Positions 37,174 through 48,693 of a stretch of 64,000 nucleotides of DNA are shown piece by piece (position 1 is the first letter of the stretch; each line of letters starts with the position of its first letter). The DNA is taken from positions 3,313,501 through 3,377,500 of the forward strand of contig JARUPY010000154.1 of the NCBI GenBank assembly GCA_029817715.1, given 5' to 3'. The notes below the pieces were generated by a model, which was not told the origin of the DNA, did no database searches, and saw only the letters and a program-made list of their open reading frames with translations. The DNA comes from Melastoma dodecandrum. Lineage: Eukaryota; Streptophyta; Magnoliopsida; Myrtales; Melastomataceae. The translations under genes were made by a program, and so were the position numbers.

Positions 37174-40100
37174 TTAAATGCTTCCCCCGTCTGTCGAACA
37201 TTCAGAGCAGGAATCATCCGCGGCTGAATTTGAGGACGCATCTGCTTGGCTTCCAGCTTCACTATCGGAATTCGCGGATGATGATCGGTCCTCGGCGGGT
37301 TGCTTCAAGAACCAGTACATGATGCTCGCAGTTAACGTGAGGATCATCTTCTGGTTCACCTGAGATTACACGCATGACGAAGTTTATTTCCAAGACAATG
37401 TTTTTGTGATTATGCAAAAGTGAGTGCATTATGGAATAGCAGGCCGCACCTCAGTTATATCCTCGGAAAGCAGAAATATTGAGCAACCCAGTTTCCTCGC
37501 AATGCTGATAATGTAGCTGGCATTCATCTTCTTTTCTTCCTCTGCATTAAACAGGAAGAAGTTTGTCTAGGCTAGCAATATTTCAAGTAGGACTAAAATG
37601 GAGCATTTTAAGCTCCGAGGATTAGTTTCGGTAGAAATGAAGTATACCTGTAACTCCTCGCGTAACAAGACTCCAATTTACAGCTCGTGGTTGCACGGCA
37701 CTTAGAAGTTCCAGGAAGAAAATGCCATCTGACAAGCTCTTGTCCTGTGAAACAGGCAGCAATTTCGTGAAGTTGCCCAGTTAGACAAGATAAGCAAGGG
37801 GATAATTGATTAAAAGTGATCAACTAAATATTATTATTGGCTTTGCTTTTCATATAGAGCAAGGAGAACTTCCCTTTTATTTTAGGGCCATAAGCGACCT
37901 TAGACTCTAGATGTCGAATATCTTTCCCTAAGACTAGATTTCTAAAGAACAGACAATCAATACAGCCGACGGTCCTGGCTGTTTCTCAAAAGGTATATTG
38001 AATTGGGACGGAAGTATCCAAAATTTTGAATAGTACCTTGAAACTAATCATGCGACTCTTTCTTCCTCTTTCTCTGACCTTGGCGTTGGCCCATTCAAGG
38101 ATATCAGCATCGTTGATCTCCTTTACATTGGAATGAAACCTCAAGTTCTTTAGAAGCTGGAGCATATTGCATCTCATCAGCTGCCATAGATAAGCTGTAG
38201 GTGATGTTAATTTAATGGATCTATTCAAAGGAGCGAAACATAGAGAGAATGCATGTACTTACCCAATATCAGTTTCTTATTTCCCTGAACAATGTCATTT
38301 CCTGCAATATTAACCAGGGAGAACTTCAACAGCTTTCCCAGTTTTATGACCTGATTGCAATTCTCTACTTTCTTGAAGGGCATTTTGATAGGAGGCTTGT
38401 TTGCAATCTTCCAGTTGACGATGCCTGGAGATATTTTGTCAAGTGTCTCCAATAAAACCCACCTGTAACAGAAGCCGCCGAACTTAGAGGTATTAACATT
38501 TAGGTGAAAGCTTCTGCAAACGTAGGAAGATTAAGATTCCAGCTTTTCCTAGTAGAGGGTCCACTGGTGAATATATGTTAATTGCATGAAGATAGAGGTG
38601 AGCCATACCCATTTCTAAGATCTTCGAAAACATTGTCCACGTATGCTGAAGGTCCAAGACTATTAATCCACAAGCGAAATGCTTTTTCTTCTCTAGATAG
38701 TTGGTCGTCCTCGTGTGAACCTTCAATAAAGGATATCTCCTTTGTTTGGCTTGAGAGTCCATTCCTAAATCATGTAAGAGCCAAATTACATAGATGTTCC
38801 ATTAGTGAAGATTCGGGCGTAAAAACTTGCAGAAATTTTCACTTAGAATGTTCAATACCTGTGTTGGAAGATATGTGCAACAAATGCAAGGTTCAAATTA
38901 GGACATCCTTCTACAATATCTTTTTCAGTCAGGTATCTCTTGCATCCCATTCTATCGGCATGCTGAAGAACTAACTTTGCTCTTTGCAAAGTTTCTTTTA
39001 CTTTAAAAATAGTTGAATCAACATGCTCTGGAGCCAACACATTTAGAAGGTGTGCATATGCTTCAGCATCCTGCCAGTCATTTAGAAAATAAGGCACTTA
39101 ATTGTATGAACAAAAGCAACCATCTCTAAATGCCGTCTCCTGTATATTGACTTTTAAAGCATGACAAAATGTGCTTATGCAATGATGCATGGGATGGATA
39201 GACAAGTTATAATATACAATGCCTGCTCTTAGGTTGGTGGTAGCTAACTCATTGATTACTACTGTACTTCACTGAGACATTATTTTGATTTTGACGAAAA
39301 ATAAATAAATTGTAATGAAGCCACTTAGTAATTATTGAATGACGTGAGGGCTAGAATCTGAATGTGGCAAGAGACAAAGTATGGAACATCACTTGCATAT
39401 TAGCATTCGAGTAAAAGGGTAATGTGAGATTACCTTTACATCTGAAGAAAAATTTGTCACAACCTTTCTATATCCTGATTTTTTCAACTGAAAATTCATC
39501 CATCTCAACAAGATCTTTTCTGGAGGCAGATTCATCAACTCTTCGACATCCTGTTATAAAAAGAAATTGAAGGGACCAGTATAAGGTAGGACATTTTACA
39601 GTTGTTGCATACAAATTGAGCTGTACGAATTACAAATTTCACCTTGCTATCATCAACCAACTCTACTAGCTGAGGTGTTTTCTTCAGGTTGAGATCTGCC
39701 AGTAGTTGTATCTGGTAAAATACCATGTTCCTTATTAAAACGTTAGTCAAACTATGACCAAACTTATAGTGGACAACTTTAACCACTATTCGTTGGTATA
39801 CTACAGCTTATTTCCAAATTCAGGCAAAAACTTTTGGATAAAGTTGTTACCTTGATAATTTGTGAAATCACCCCAAGAACAAGATGGCGCTGAAGATGAA
39901 AGTAAGAGAATAGTAATTAGGGACAAGATTTCAACTGTGTAAGCTAACAAAGGTTCATGGATCGTTCTCCAAGAATAAGTGAACAAAACTTCACAATCTT
40001 TGAGGTGGTAAAAGTAAAACCATACATGAAGGTATGCTATTCTAATAACTAGCAAATTGCTAATAAGGTTGACTGAAACTTAGACACCACGTGATGCAAT

Positions 40101-41354
40101 CCAGAAAAACTCCTAGCATCATTGAGTTTAAGAACACGAGGGTGATAGCATTGTGTAAGAATTTAGAACCAAGATCACTTGCATACACATGATGTAACAT
40201 GTGTAAGCATGTAAAGGGGATCTTCTGAATAGAAGACTATGGATTCATACCCTTCCTTCAATGAAGTCCTCATTTCCTATGTTTACAACAGTGCAACCAA
40301 TAGCCTTTGCAGAATTGAGACAAAGTGTGTGATTTTCATTTCTTTCCCAGGGATTAAGAAGCCTTTTCGTGTTGATAGCTCTCTCATCTATTGTCCCCGG
40401 AACAGCCACGTTGATAAGCTTGCTGCAGCAAAGGAAAAAACCACTGATTGCATAGTCTCAAGAAGATTAAATACATACACAGTGGACGTGGATATATCAT
40501 CACCAGAGAAGCACACCATCCTTGGCTATCTCGAAGAGATCATTTGTCGACGGATCTATAGGAAGATACTTCCTTAGAAATTCATCATCCTTGAGGTAAT
40601 TATTGATGTGTTCAATATAAGAGGCCTTCTCCGATTCACTTATTGTGTGCAGGTGGGTTGTGGTTGCAGCCTTGAGGAATGCAGACGAGTTCTTCGTGCC
40701 ACTTCCTGTCTTTGCACTCGCATGTGCTTGCAACTTTAAGTATACCTTTGATCGCGTCACATGCCAACAAAAAATTTCAGGAGAAGTGAAATCAATCAGA
40801 ATAAACTACGATCAAATCATAAAAATGTCATAATTCATATGAAAAATCACGCTCACCCTAAGGAATAGCTCAAAATCGACTTCCTCCTGCAGGTTGTGGT
40901 ACATTTCCTGAATAAGAACCCTTCGCTCTTCCTCCGTCAAGTTTTCTCCGACTACTTTCAATCTCGACATCTTCAAAGGCAAATCTCCTAGAGTCAGCTT
41001 TCCGCTGTCTCTTCTCATACTCATGAACTGCAACCAGTCGTTGTCAATATCCATCAGCCCTTCCTAATTATAATTACGAATCTCCGAAAGACAAATGCCA
41101 GGACATCAAGAACAGTAGGCTTCTGTAGTACGAAGTACTTCTTAAGGAATGCTTCATCTAAAAAAGATCCAACAAGGCAAGAATCTCGTCCCTCGAGACT
41201 CACATACAACCAAACAGACATGCCGAGGCGATTCCCCAAGCTCCGTCATCCAGGAAAGAATTTTTACCTGAGTCTTCAAGCTGCGAAGCTCAACTTGAGT
41301 GAACTGATTCTGGAGCCAGGGATCGGACACCAGGATCCCGACATAGCCCAACAT
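37174..41354 (-). CDS. FIM2: Fimbrin (actin-bundling protein)
   Basis: Fourteen exons join in frame to 665 residues: 41354-41268, 41027-40857, 40745-40504, 40422-40251, 39889-39851, 39711-39643, 39550-39434, 39070-38859, 38764-38609, 38462-38263, 38194-38037, 37744-37648, 37541-37450 and 37359-37174. Fimbrins cross-link actin filaments in the cytosol. The N-terminus ([20 protein letters not shown]) is the degenerate EF-hand region. Four calponin-homology domains follow at roughly 120-235, 260-370, 390-500 and 510-630; landmarks are [42 protein letters not shown] and [17 protein letters not shown]. The tail is Ser/Asp-rich and acidic. Length fits the family. The symbol FIM2 (At5g48460) is chosen from conserved neighbourhood with BIR1/FRL3; the exact paralogue is not proven. 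No defects seen. Confidence 0.92.
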
Positions 41355-42295
41355 TCCTCCGCCTGTTGATTGCCAACAATCCTACCGAATCACAAGCTCC
41401 GTTCACCTCAAACTACGAGGAATCCAAGGAGATCTTCCTAGAGCGATTGCTTCTTCTTCTGGTTCTTCTTCCTTGTCCTCCTTGAAAGATTTGAAAGTTA
41501 GTTAAAATCCCCCCAACTGCGGATGCTTTTCTTTTGATGATGATGATGGTGTATGGTGTTTGGCGAGACGAGTGGAGAGCTGTCAGGCAGGAGGAGGAGG
41601 AGAGGGGGGGGAGTGTGGGGATTCAAATTAGATTCCGCTATTACATTCCTACCCTCACGCATCTGCCAAATTTACTTCCTTAAACAAAGAAAGGCTACTG
41701 GCACTGGAAGTAAGCAAGGATAACCATTCAGGGGCATTACCGTAATTTCACATCGAAGGAAAAGGTTCCCTTTGACTAATGTTCCATTCAACTATTCATG
41801 GACGTTCAAATTAGTGCCTTGTGACAACTAAAAGCTATATCTATCACGAACAACTAACTTGGTCCCATAAGCAAAGAGAGAGGAGCCTTTTTTTTTCTGC
41901 AATACAAAAAAGGCGAGGATTGAGACTTGTCCCTTTTGATTTGAATGGCGTATAAAGCAACGGGGAGGAAAGGAAAACAACAGGTTGCATGTGATGATGC
42001 TAGGGAGATATGGAGAAAAGGAAAAAAAATAGCATCGATCGTAGTTGAAGATATGGCCATGGACAGGCTTAAATAGTGGGATTGGATATGTTGGGAGAAT
42101 CTCCCCCCCACCGCACATTTTCACTTGCATTTATGTAAAACCAATAATGTCGTTTACTCGCCGTTACAACTTACAACAAATGCCAAAAAGAAAATCCGGG
42201 GGGGAGGGGGGACTATTGGGCTGGGCCGATGGGCCAAAATGAAAAGTCACTGCTTTCCGCCTTGGGTTTTAGGGACGAGGCCCAAAACTTGAGAA
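41355..42295. other. Fimbrin promoter region
   Basis: 5' flank of fimbrin on the minus strand. Contains a GGAGGAGGAGGAG purine stretch near 41590, T-rich segments and no coding evidence. Confidence 0.5.
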
Positions 42296-42368
42296 CGCCG
42301 TCTGTGGGAATCGAACCCACGACCACGTGGTTAAAAGCCACGCGCTCTACCGGCTGAGCTAAGATGGC
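42296..42368 (-). tRNA. tRNA-Lys (anticodon UUU)
   Basis: The reverse complement folds as a 73-base tRNA: acceptor GCCATCT...AGACGGC plus G discriminator, D-arm with A-box TAGCTCAGCCGG, anticodon stem CGTGG/CCACG with loop CTTTTAA (anticodon TTT, lysine), and T-arm with B-box GGTTCGATTCC. No intron. The acceptor stem has one A-C mismatch at the fourth pair; the other stems pair fully. CCA is not encoded, as expected for a nuclear gene. Confidence 0.95.
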
Positions 42369-45310
42369 TTTGGTGTTATCCGTTAATAGCATAATATATT
42401 TATTTATAACATATTACAACCAGTCGTGACTAACTATAAGGATTGGACCTGTTTCAGTGCATACCAAGGAGGGATGGAGAATGAGATTGTCTCAGCTCGT
42501 TCTGGATATGAAGAACTCGCGCTTTTATTCCCCCCATAAGGAATTCTCAGTACATAGACCGGCAACCCCGAGAAAAACTGAAGTTTTAACCATCGATTTG
42601 TTGCCTTTATGTTATACAGTAGTTTCATCGTCCGATGGCATCCGTTAAGTAAGGAGAAAAAGAAGGATGCACACACAAAGAGAGGGAAGAAAAGAAGGAA
42701 AAAAAAATGAAAAACTTTGGTGCTCTCTGTCAACACAAAGGAAACAGCTGCGGGCGCAGGATCGGCAGAGATGACCAGAAGCAAGCGTCGGCCGGCCACG
42801 AGTACATCTCCGTCACCATCCTCTTCAGTGCCCGGAATGAACCCCCAGCCATGGCAGTCCATCGAAACAGCGGCCTGGAGCCTAGACAGAAACCCCGACG
42901 CCCGTTCCCGAGACGGACGGTGCTCCCCCTACGCCTCCTCAGCCGGCGACGCGGCATTAGCCAGCCGCCAGGGACTACGGAACCTGAGAACCTCGAGGGG
43001 GGTTCATGGACACTGGTCTTCATCGTCAGTTTCGCCGAGTCTGTCGTAGCAGGAATTGTCTCACTGTGTGTCTCCTTAGTGTATAATAATAACCCCTTTT
43101 AATAGCAAACTTAAGTGGTGGAAATTCTGCGATGCTTCAATGGATTATAATATCATTACAAGGATAATGATGGGAGTGATTATTACAATCATGGGGGGGA
43201 AAAAAAACAAGGCTTTTGGTGCCAAAAGTGCGAGAAAATTGGCTTTTTCTTAATTTAGGGGAGATGGGAAATGGGAGTCATGATTATAGAAGATGGGATT
43301 GGTAGTCCCTTTTTTAAGTCACTCTTTCTTAATTAATATTATTATTATTTTAGGATTCACTTCGAAGACAGTGTTCATAATATTAATAAGGTTTTGAGAT
43401 TTTTCCGGTAATGGAATTATATTATTCATTATGATTATTAAATTAATGGGGTCGATGGAGATGGGTAGGGAGGGGGTGGTGAATAATAAAAGGGAGTTAA
43501 GAGAGACGTGAACATCAAAGGAAGCATGGAATCTTATCTAGAGAACGGCTTAATAGCGGCAACAAATAATGGGCGCGCAGAAACAAGTTTTTGTAATTTG
43601 TCTTTAAATGGCTTGAAGTGGGGAATCGTCGGCTTTTTGCTCTTGTTTGGTACGGCTAAGTGTGTGCGCTCTTACTAAAGTGGGACCTCATCACACTGAC
43701 GATGGATGATGCTTCTCCCGACTTCAACTGAGTTTTGTTTGGCGAAATCGTGTTACTTAAGTTTTGAGGCTAATGACGACCTAATTAGTCTTGCGGTAGC
43801 CCATGAGACGAGGAGAAGCCCAGTTAGCAGCAGCTACTTTCATGTACCTCCTAAAGCCTTATATTCCCAGGGACATAAATCTCTTGTGGTGGGGGCATCG
43901 GATCCCAAAGGAAGGAAGGGACGGATTCTCCGGAAATCCTCGACACGATCTCAACCCAAATCTCTCCTTTGTCCGAAACGACACGAACGAGTAATAATCG
44001 GACATGTCTAACACGTGGTACCTGCTTTTGTAATATCGAATGGAGTTTCGTAAACCGATGACATTAAACGCGTCATGTTGGATTAAAGAATCGATTTTTA
44101 TTTGACTTGAGGGGAACAAAGTTAATTCAACATTTGTTATATGTTCCAAAATAACATTCAAATTCATCGAATAATAATTTTAATTAAAAGTTAGAATTAT
44201 TGAATTTTTCGAGAAAAATTTTCATAAGAATTTTTTTTCCTACCATTTTTCGACATTCTTTCTACTTTTATTTTCAGGTCTGCACAAACAAAAAAAATAT
44301 TGCAAAGCACTCGGCAGCGGCACCTCCATTTTACATGTAAATACGCCAAAAATCAAACAAGAATTGTCTTGAGTTTCGAGGGGAGGAGATAACGACAGCT
44401 TTGTCCCTTCGTTGTACGTACGCTAGTTTGTTCGTACCTTCGATCGACTCTCGTACATATTACCCCCCTGATCGAATTTCAGTCCTCCACGATCACATCC
44501 TCGACTAATATCGAAGGCTCCATTTAAAGCAGAAAATTCGTACATTTAGGCTTCTAAAATACTCACGAAAATAATATTTCTCGTAATGTTCGATACATAT
44601 CGAATACTTGTCAGCTCCCTCACAATTTTATCCTTCATTCTGAGACGAACCGCTCACACATCTGCAACCTTATACTTGTGACCATTGGCCAAGTGTATCT
44701 CTCCACCTATAGTGGAACAATATGTCGTAACATCGTCCTACAGTTTCCTACCATTTTTCTTTACGTGTCTCTTCTTATCACAATGAAAGAATATTACCCC
44801 GTCGCCACCTCTACCCGTCAACTCTTTCTGACGTGAAGGGGGCAATAAACATAAAAGCAGATCAAATTTCCCTAAAAATATACGGTAAATTGGGTTCGAA
44901 GTACCCGTGGTACTAAGCCTTGTACAACGGCTAAGTTGAGATGAACCCAATTCACATTCGGACATGTCCCAAAGTACAGTTCCCCTGCTTCTTCTCAACC
45001 TCTTCTTTCACTTCCCCCCATCTTGTCCCTCTGCACTCGCTTTCTCACAGGAACTGTTCTGGTGTCAAGACAAGTACTTTGGGTTGGGGGTGGTGAGAAC
45101 ATAAATCCCAATCCAAACTCAATGCGAAGACAATAACAATACTATTCATAACATGCCATGAGAACAACAGCCCACAAAAGAGAAAGAAAGAACCCGGACA
45201 ACAACCTCAGTTCAGTCATTTTGCTACCAGGATGTATTAAAAATTTTTATTACCCACCCCAAAATCCCCCCCCCCCCCCCCCCCGACTCCATCCTCATCA
45301 CCAATACTGC
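42369..45310. other. Intergenic region without a supported gene
   Basis: The segment 42700-43090 is GC-rich with overlapping open frames on both strands (for example plus 42717-43049, Ser/Arg/Pro-rich), but composition alone explains them and I see no known domain. 43100-44300 is AT-rich. 44400-45150 has short frames only. No RNA gene recognised. Confidence 0.5.
45266..45284. repeat. C19 homopolymer
   Basis: Nineteen consecutive C just downstream of the dCTP pyrophosphatase stop codon, in its 3' UTR or flank. Confidence 0.9.
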
Positions 45311-45819
45311 TCAACAACTCTTGCCATCACTCCCCGCTGCATCAGCACCTTCTGTAGGGGTTTCGTTCTCCTTCTTGTCGAAGGCGGCTTTGGCGGGAGG
45401 AGGGTACTTGATGGCGTTGAGCCGAACCTTGCGGAGCGCGGCCTGGCCGAGGTCAACCCCACAGATATCCGAAAGCCTGACGAGGTAAAGGAGGACATCG
45501 GAGAGCTCCTCGCCGAGGTGGGTCTTCTCGTCGTCGTTCCAGCCGGGGAGTCCCCTCGGAACCTCACCCTTCCACTGGAATATCTCCGACAACTCCCCGA
45601 CCTCCCCAACCTACGAAAACAACACAAGCCCCAACTCAGATAAACCAACACAAGATCGAAACTTTATATATAAAAAAAATTCTCTTCGGGTGGAAGCGGG
45701 CGTACGAGGGCGAGCAAGAGATTTCGAGGGGAATGGAATTGATCCCAGTCCCTCTCCCTGGCGAAATCGGCCATCATGGTCTTGAGGAGGTTAAGGGGCA
45801 CGTCTCCCTCCGATCCCAT
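45311..45819 (-). CDS. DCTPP1: dCTP pyrophosphatase 1-like (MazG-type NTP pyrophosphohydrolase)
   Basis: Two exons, 45819-45706 and 45610-45311, encode 137 residues. The enzyme hydrolyses dCTP and modified dCTPs to the monophosphate and pyrophosphate, cleaning the nucleotide pool. The all-alpha MazG core is visible: LLKTMMADFARERDWDQFHS, SPRNLLLALVGEVGELSEIF with the first Glu pair, then HLGEELSDVLLYLVRLSDIC with the ExxD metal-binding motif, and RKVRLNAIKYP. The tail is short and charged. Length is typical for plant copies. Arabidopsis homologue At3g25400 (recalled) is near the STR4A/TlyA pair, in keeping with the neighbourhood here. Start: first ATG in frame, giving the conserved MG-x-VPL start. 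Confidence 0.93.
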
Positions 45820-46895
45820 TTCCCTACTCCCCCCGACCCACAAACAAACAACAACCTTACCGGGAGAGAGAGAAAGGAACCAACTTTGGGGGTTGAAATC
45901 GAGACCAAGTACGAAGTAAAGGGGAGCCCTGGTCGGATTTGGGGTGATGATGACAGAAAACTCACGTGGGCAGGAAAGGGGGTGGGGGGGGGGGGGGGAG
46001 GGAATTTAGTACACGCTTTTGACTCAATTTTTAGGGTTGGGTTTGTTTGGCCGTATCGACCCTTTAGGGTTGGCATCCTAAATAAGCGAGGGACAGGCGC
46101 GAATCCGGGACAGGCGACAAGCCGGTTCCCATTCTGGACCGAATCCATATCTCCCGCGTGCACCCGGTTCCCCAAAGATTTTAAGCGAAATTTCGCATTG
46201 CTTTCAAGATTTTTCAATAGATGACGCGGGGATGACGACGTTAAATCCAAACCCGAGTCACTAGAATTGATCGACTGAAAACGAGTGTTTGGATTGGGGC
46301 ATCCAAAGGAAAGAGCAGATTAGGGTTGGGGATATTTGGACATATGATGATTGGGGCGGGGGGGGGGGGGGGGGGGGTGTGAGTAGATTGTTGTTATTAG
46401 GTGGTCCCTCCCTTTAGGCTTCTTTTTTATCATGTGAAAAAGGGTGGCAGGAAATTGGACCACCGCAACTAAAGATAGATTTGTAGGAATCTTGATCTGA
46501 GAGGGAGAGGGGAGGGAATGTCGGAAAATCATATTTTGTTCTAACACCCACAGAGAAATGAAGAGGTTTTCCAGGCCCAAAAGAGTTCGTCTCCACAGAT
46601 CGGCCTAAAAATCAAGATCCAAGTGGACATGGAGTTGAATTGGGCCTTTAGTCGACTATTTGGACTACATATTTTTTATAATAGATAATAATAATGATAA
46701 TATATAAAAGTAGATATTGGCAAACACCATAAGAGGATTTGTTACTACTTTCCATGTCACACAAAGCAGTGTTAAGCTCCATACTTCCCAAAAATTTCTA
46801 ATCCCAACTCAGCCGTGGACCCGTCATCGGATGACCGGACGGACGTAATGTGGGTCGATGATGACACGGGAGGGGGAGGATTTCGAATGCCGTAT
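45820..46895. other. DCTPP1 promoter and EPFL 3' flank
   Basis: Contains G15 (45984-45998) and G20 (46358-46377) homopolymers. Open frames here are shadows of low-complexity DNA. No gene seen. Confidence 0.5.
46358..46377. repeat. G20 homopolymer
   Basis: Twenty consecutive G, preceded by GGGGC, in the interval between the EPFL9-like gene and the DCTPP1 gene. Confidence 0.9.
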
Positions 46896-47268
46896 TCACC
46901 ACCAGGGACGACAGACGCACTTATAGTGGTAAGCGCTGTGCATCGGGTCATTCCCTTCCAACGGGACTTGCTCCGCGGTGCACCTGAACCGGCATCCCCT
47001 GCATTCGTTGAACGTGCACGTCGGCCTCCTCGAGCCGATCATCAGCCTCCTCGGGTTCACGTACCGTTGCTCCCTTTCGGCCGGCTCGAGGGGTCGGGGC
47101 ATTGTTGTGCACCCTGACACGAGACAGCCGACGAGGTAAAACGAACATTGCGAGCGTCCTTCAATTGCGAGAAACAAAAAACGTCTTGAGAGCATGATTA
47201 CCTGGGAGGAAGAGAGCCGTGCAGAAGGAAATGAGAAGCAGAAGGCCGAATAGCTGGTTCCCGGCCAT
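46896..47268 (-). CDS. EPFL9: STOMAGEN/EPFL9-like secreted cysteine-rich peptide
   Basis: Two exons, 47268-47202 and 47158-46896, give a 109-residue precursor. STOMAGEN is secreted from mesophyll and promotes stomatal formation by competing with EPF1/EPF2 for TMM/ERECTA receptors. The signal peptide is MAGNQLFGLLLLISFCTALF. The mature-type domain begins near residue 63 (IGSRRPTCTFNECRGCRFRC) and continues AEQVPLEGNDPMHSAYHYKC with VCRPWW; the six cysteines (70, 75, 78, 82, 103, 105) match STOMAGEN spacing. Differences: the propeptide (about 23-62) carries three extra cysteines (27, 34, 39) and does not look like STOMAGEN's; the C-terminus is RPWW, not HR. The exon 2 acceptor gives the only frame continuous with the mature domain. 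The 43-base intron is short, so splicing deserves checking. Arabidopsis STOMAGEN is At4g12970 (recalled). Confidence 0.85.
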
Positions 47269-47988
47269 CGGGAATGGCCACGAGAAAGTGATGGAGGAGG
47301 AGGAGGAAGAAGAAGAAGAATGGAGAAGGTAATTACGTGGGTTTGCGGTCAATTGGAGACACGATAGGAGATACAGAATATAATGCAAACAACTCATCGA
47401 CAGTGGGAAGACAGTCCATAAGACAGTCCATTATGTCCGGGACAAGGATTCCCAGGAGGTCCCCCAACTCAAAGAGGGACACTTTCTTCACACTCAAAAT
47501 AATAGAATCTTGTAGAAGACCCTGGAGACAACAAACAAACAAGCAGGGCAATGCCTGAGAAGAGACATGGAGTGGAGTGCAAACGGACGAGTTCTTTAAG
47601 ATGGCTGCCAAAGATGGGGTAGAGGAGGAGAGTACCATTATTGTACCTCTCACAGCCTCTGGTTAAGACACAGCACCATGACCAATTGTACTTTTGCTCA
47701 CCAAACCAAAGTCCCCCACAGGAAATAACAACAAATGAAACTACTGGAAACAAGCAGGAGCCTACAGATAATGGGCTTGGTCTTTTATCGGCCGGTTAAA
47801 ATCACATGTTATTGGGCCTAAGCCCAAGTCATGGCGAGTTGTCAGAATTAGGTAGGACGCACCCCAAGTCACTCGTTATTGGACGTGGGGTAATTTGATT
47901 GATCGCTGGGAATCAATGACCAAATTTTCATTAACTAGTCCAAATCTAATTTATTTTAGATAATCCATTACACACTAAATCACGTCAT
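47269..47988. other. EPFL9-like promoter and AIR12 3' flank
   Basis: 47280-47325 is a GGA/AGA trinucleotide-rich tract forming the presumed EPFL leader. The rest is unremarkable non-coding DNA. Confidence 0.5.
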
Positions 47989-48693
47989 TTAGAATGCCAT
48001 CCCAAAAGCCAATGCCAAGACCCCCGCCGACCAGCCGATCCTCGTACCGGCGCCCTTGTCGGGGTTGGGGGCATCCCCGCCTCCCGGCGAGGGAGACTTG
48101 GCCGCGGATGAGATCAGCTCCAGCTTCCCCGTGCTCTGCTTGTTGTCATTGCCCAACGGGTGTATCCTCGGCCGTGTCCCGTTCACCACTCCCCCCACCT
48201 GCCACACCTGGTTAAGGCTCGTGGCTGACGCGGGGACCTTGACGGACGCGAACAGCCGTATGTTACCGTCCGCCTCGTCGGCCGCGAGGCCCCACACGTT
48301 GAACGATAGCGGCGACTCGACGACGGACGAATACGACGACATGTTGAAAGTCTTGACGACGACAGTGGATCCACCGGAGGGCTTCAGGGCGACGATGGCC
48401 TGCGCGCCTACCATCCCAGTGGCTGTCGGGTTGATGGCCCAGGATACCCAGGCGCCGTTGGGGGCGGGGGGTGCTATGTATGCGATGGAGAGGGAGGAGT
48501 TGGCCTGGTCGTAGGTGAAGTGGAGGGTGGCGTTGAGGTAGGGGAGGTCCGTGCAGTTCGCGAAGGTCCGGCCCGATGGGAGGGTCTTGGCTTGCGTGGC
48601 ACAGGTGTTCTGGGATACGACGGTGGACGGCAGAAGGAGAAGGAACGTGGCCGTGATCACGAAGGCGAGGAGAGTTGAGCGGCCGATCGACAT
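47989..48693 (-). CDS. AIR12: AIR12, GPI-anchored DOMON cytochrome b
   Basis: Single-exon gene of 234 residues. AIR12 is an auxin-induced apoplastic b-type cytochrome held on the plasma membrane by a GPI anchor and linked to extracellular redox. The signal peptide is residues 1-27 (hydrophobic LLAFVITATFLLLLPS). The DOMON domain spans about 30-180: LHFTYDQANSSLSIAYIAP, WVSWAINPTATGMVGAQAI and FNVWGLAADEADGNIRLFAS. M94 and H178 (RPRIHPLG) correspond to the heme ligands known in Arabidopsis AIR12. A Ser/Pro/Gly-rich linker and a C-terminal hydrophobic tail (IGWSAGVLALAFGMAF) form the GPI signal. No cytochrome b561 domain follows, separating it from the longer CYB-DOM proteins. High GC codon use. 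Arabidopsis AIR12 (At3g07390) lies beside CHIP and PUB9 as here. Confidence 0.94.
   Translation of the reverse strand: MSIGRSTLLAFVITATFLLLLPSTVVSQNTCATQAKTLPSGRTFANCTDLPYLNATLHFTYDQANSSLSIAYIAPPAPNGAWVSWAINPTATGMVGAQAIVALKPSGGSTVVVKTFNMSSYSSVVESPLSFNVWGLAADEADGNIRLFASVKVPASATSLNQVWQVGGVVNGTRPRIHPLGNDNKQSTGKLELISSAAKSPSPGGGDAPNPDKGAGTRIGWSAGVLALAFGMAF

Noticed and set aside
42717..43102. Overlapping plus-strand Ser/Arg/Pro-rich frames
   Set aside because: Frames are open on both strands because the DNA is GC-rich; no domain, signal or splice structure supports a gene.
45158..45643. Plus-strand frame of 161 codons across the DCTPP1 gene
   Set aside because: It is the antisense shadow of a GC-rich coding exon with a clear MazG family match on the other strand.
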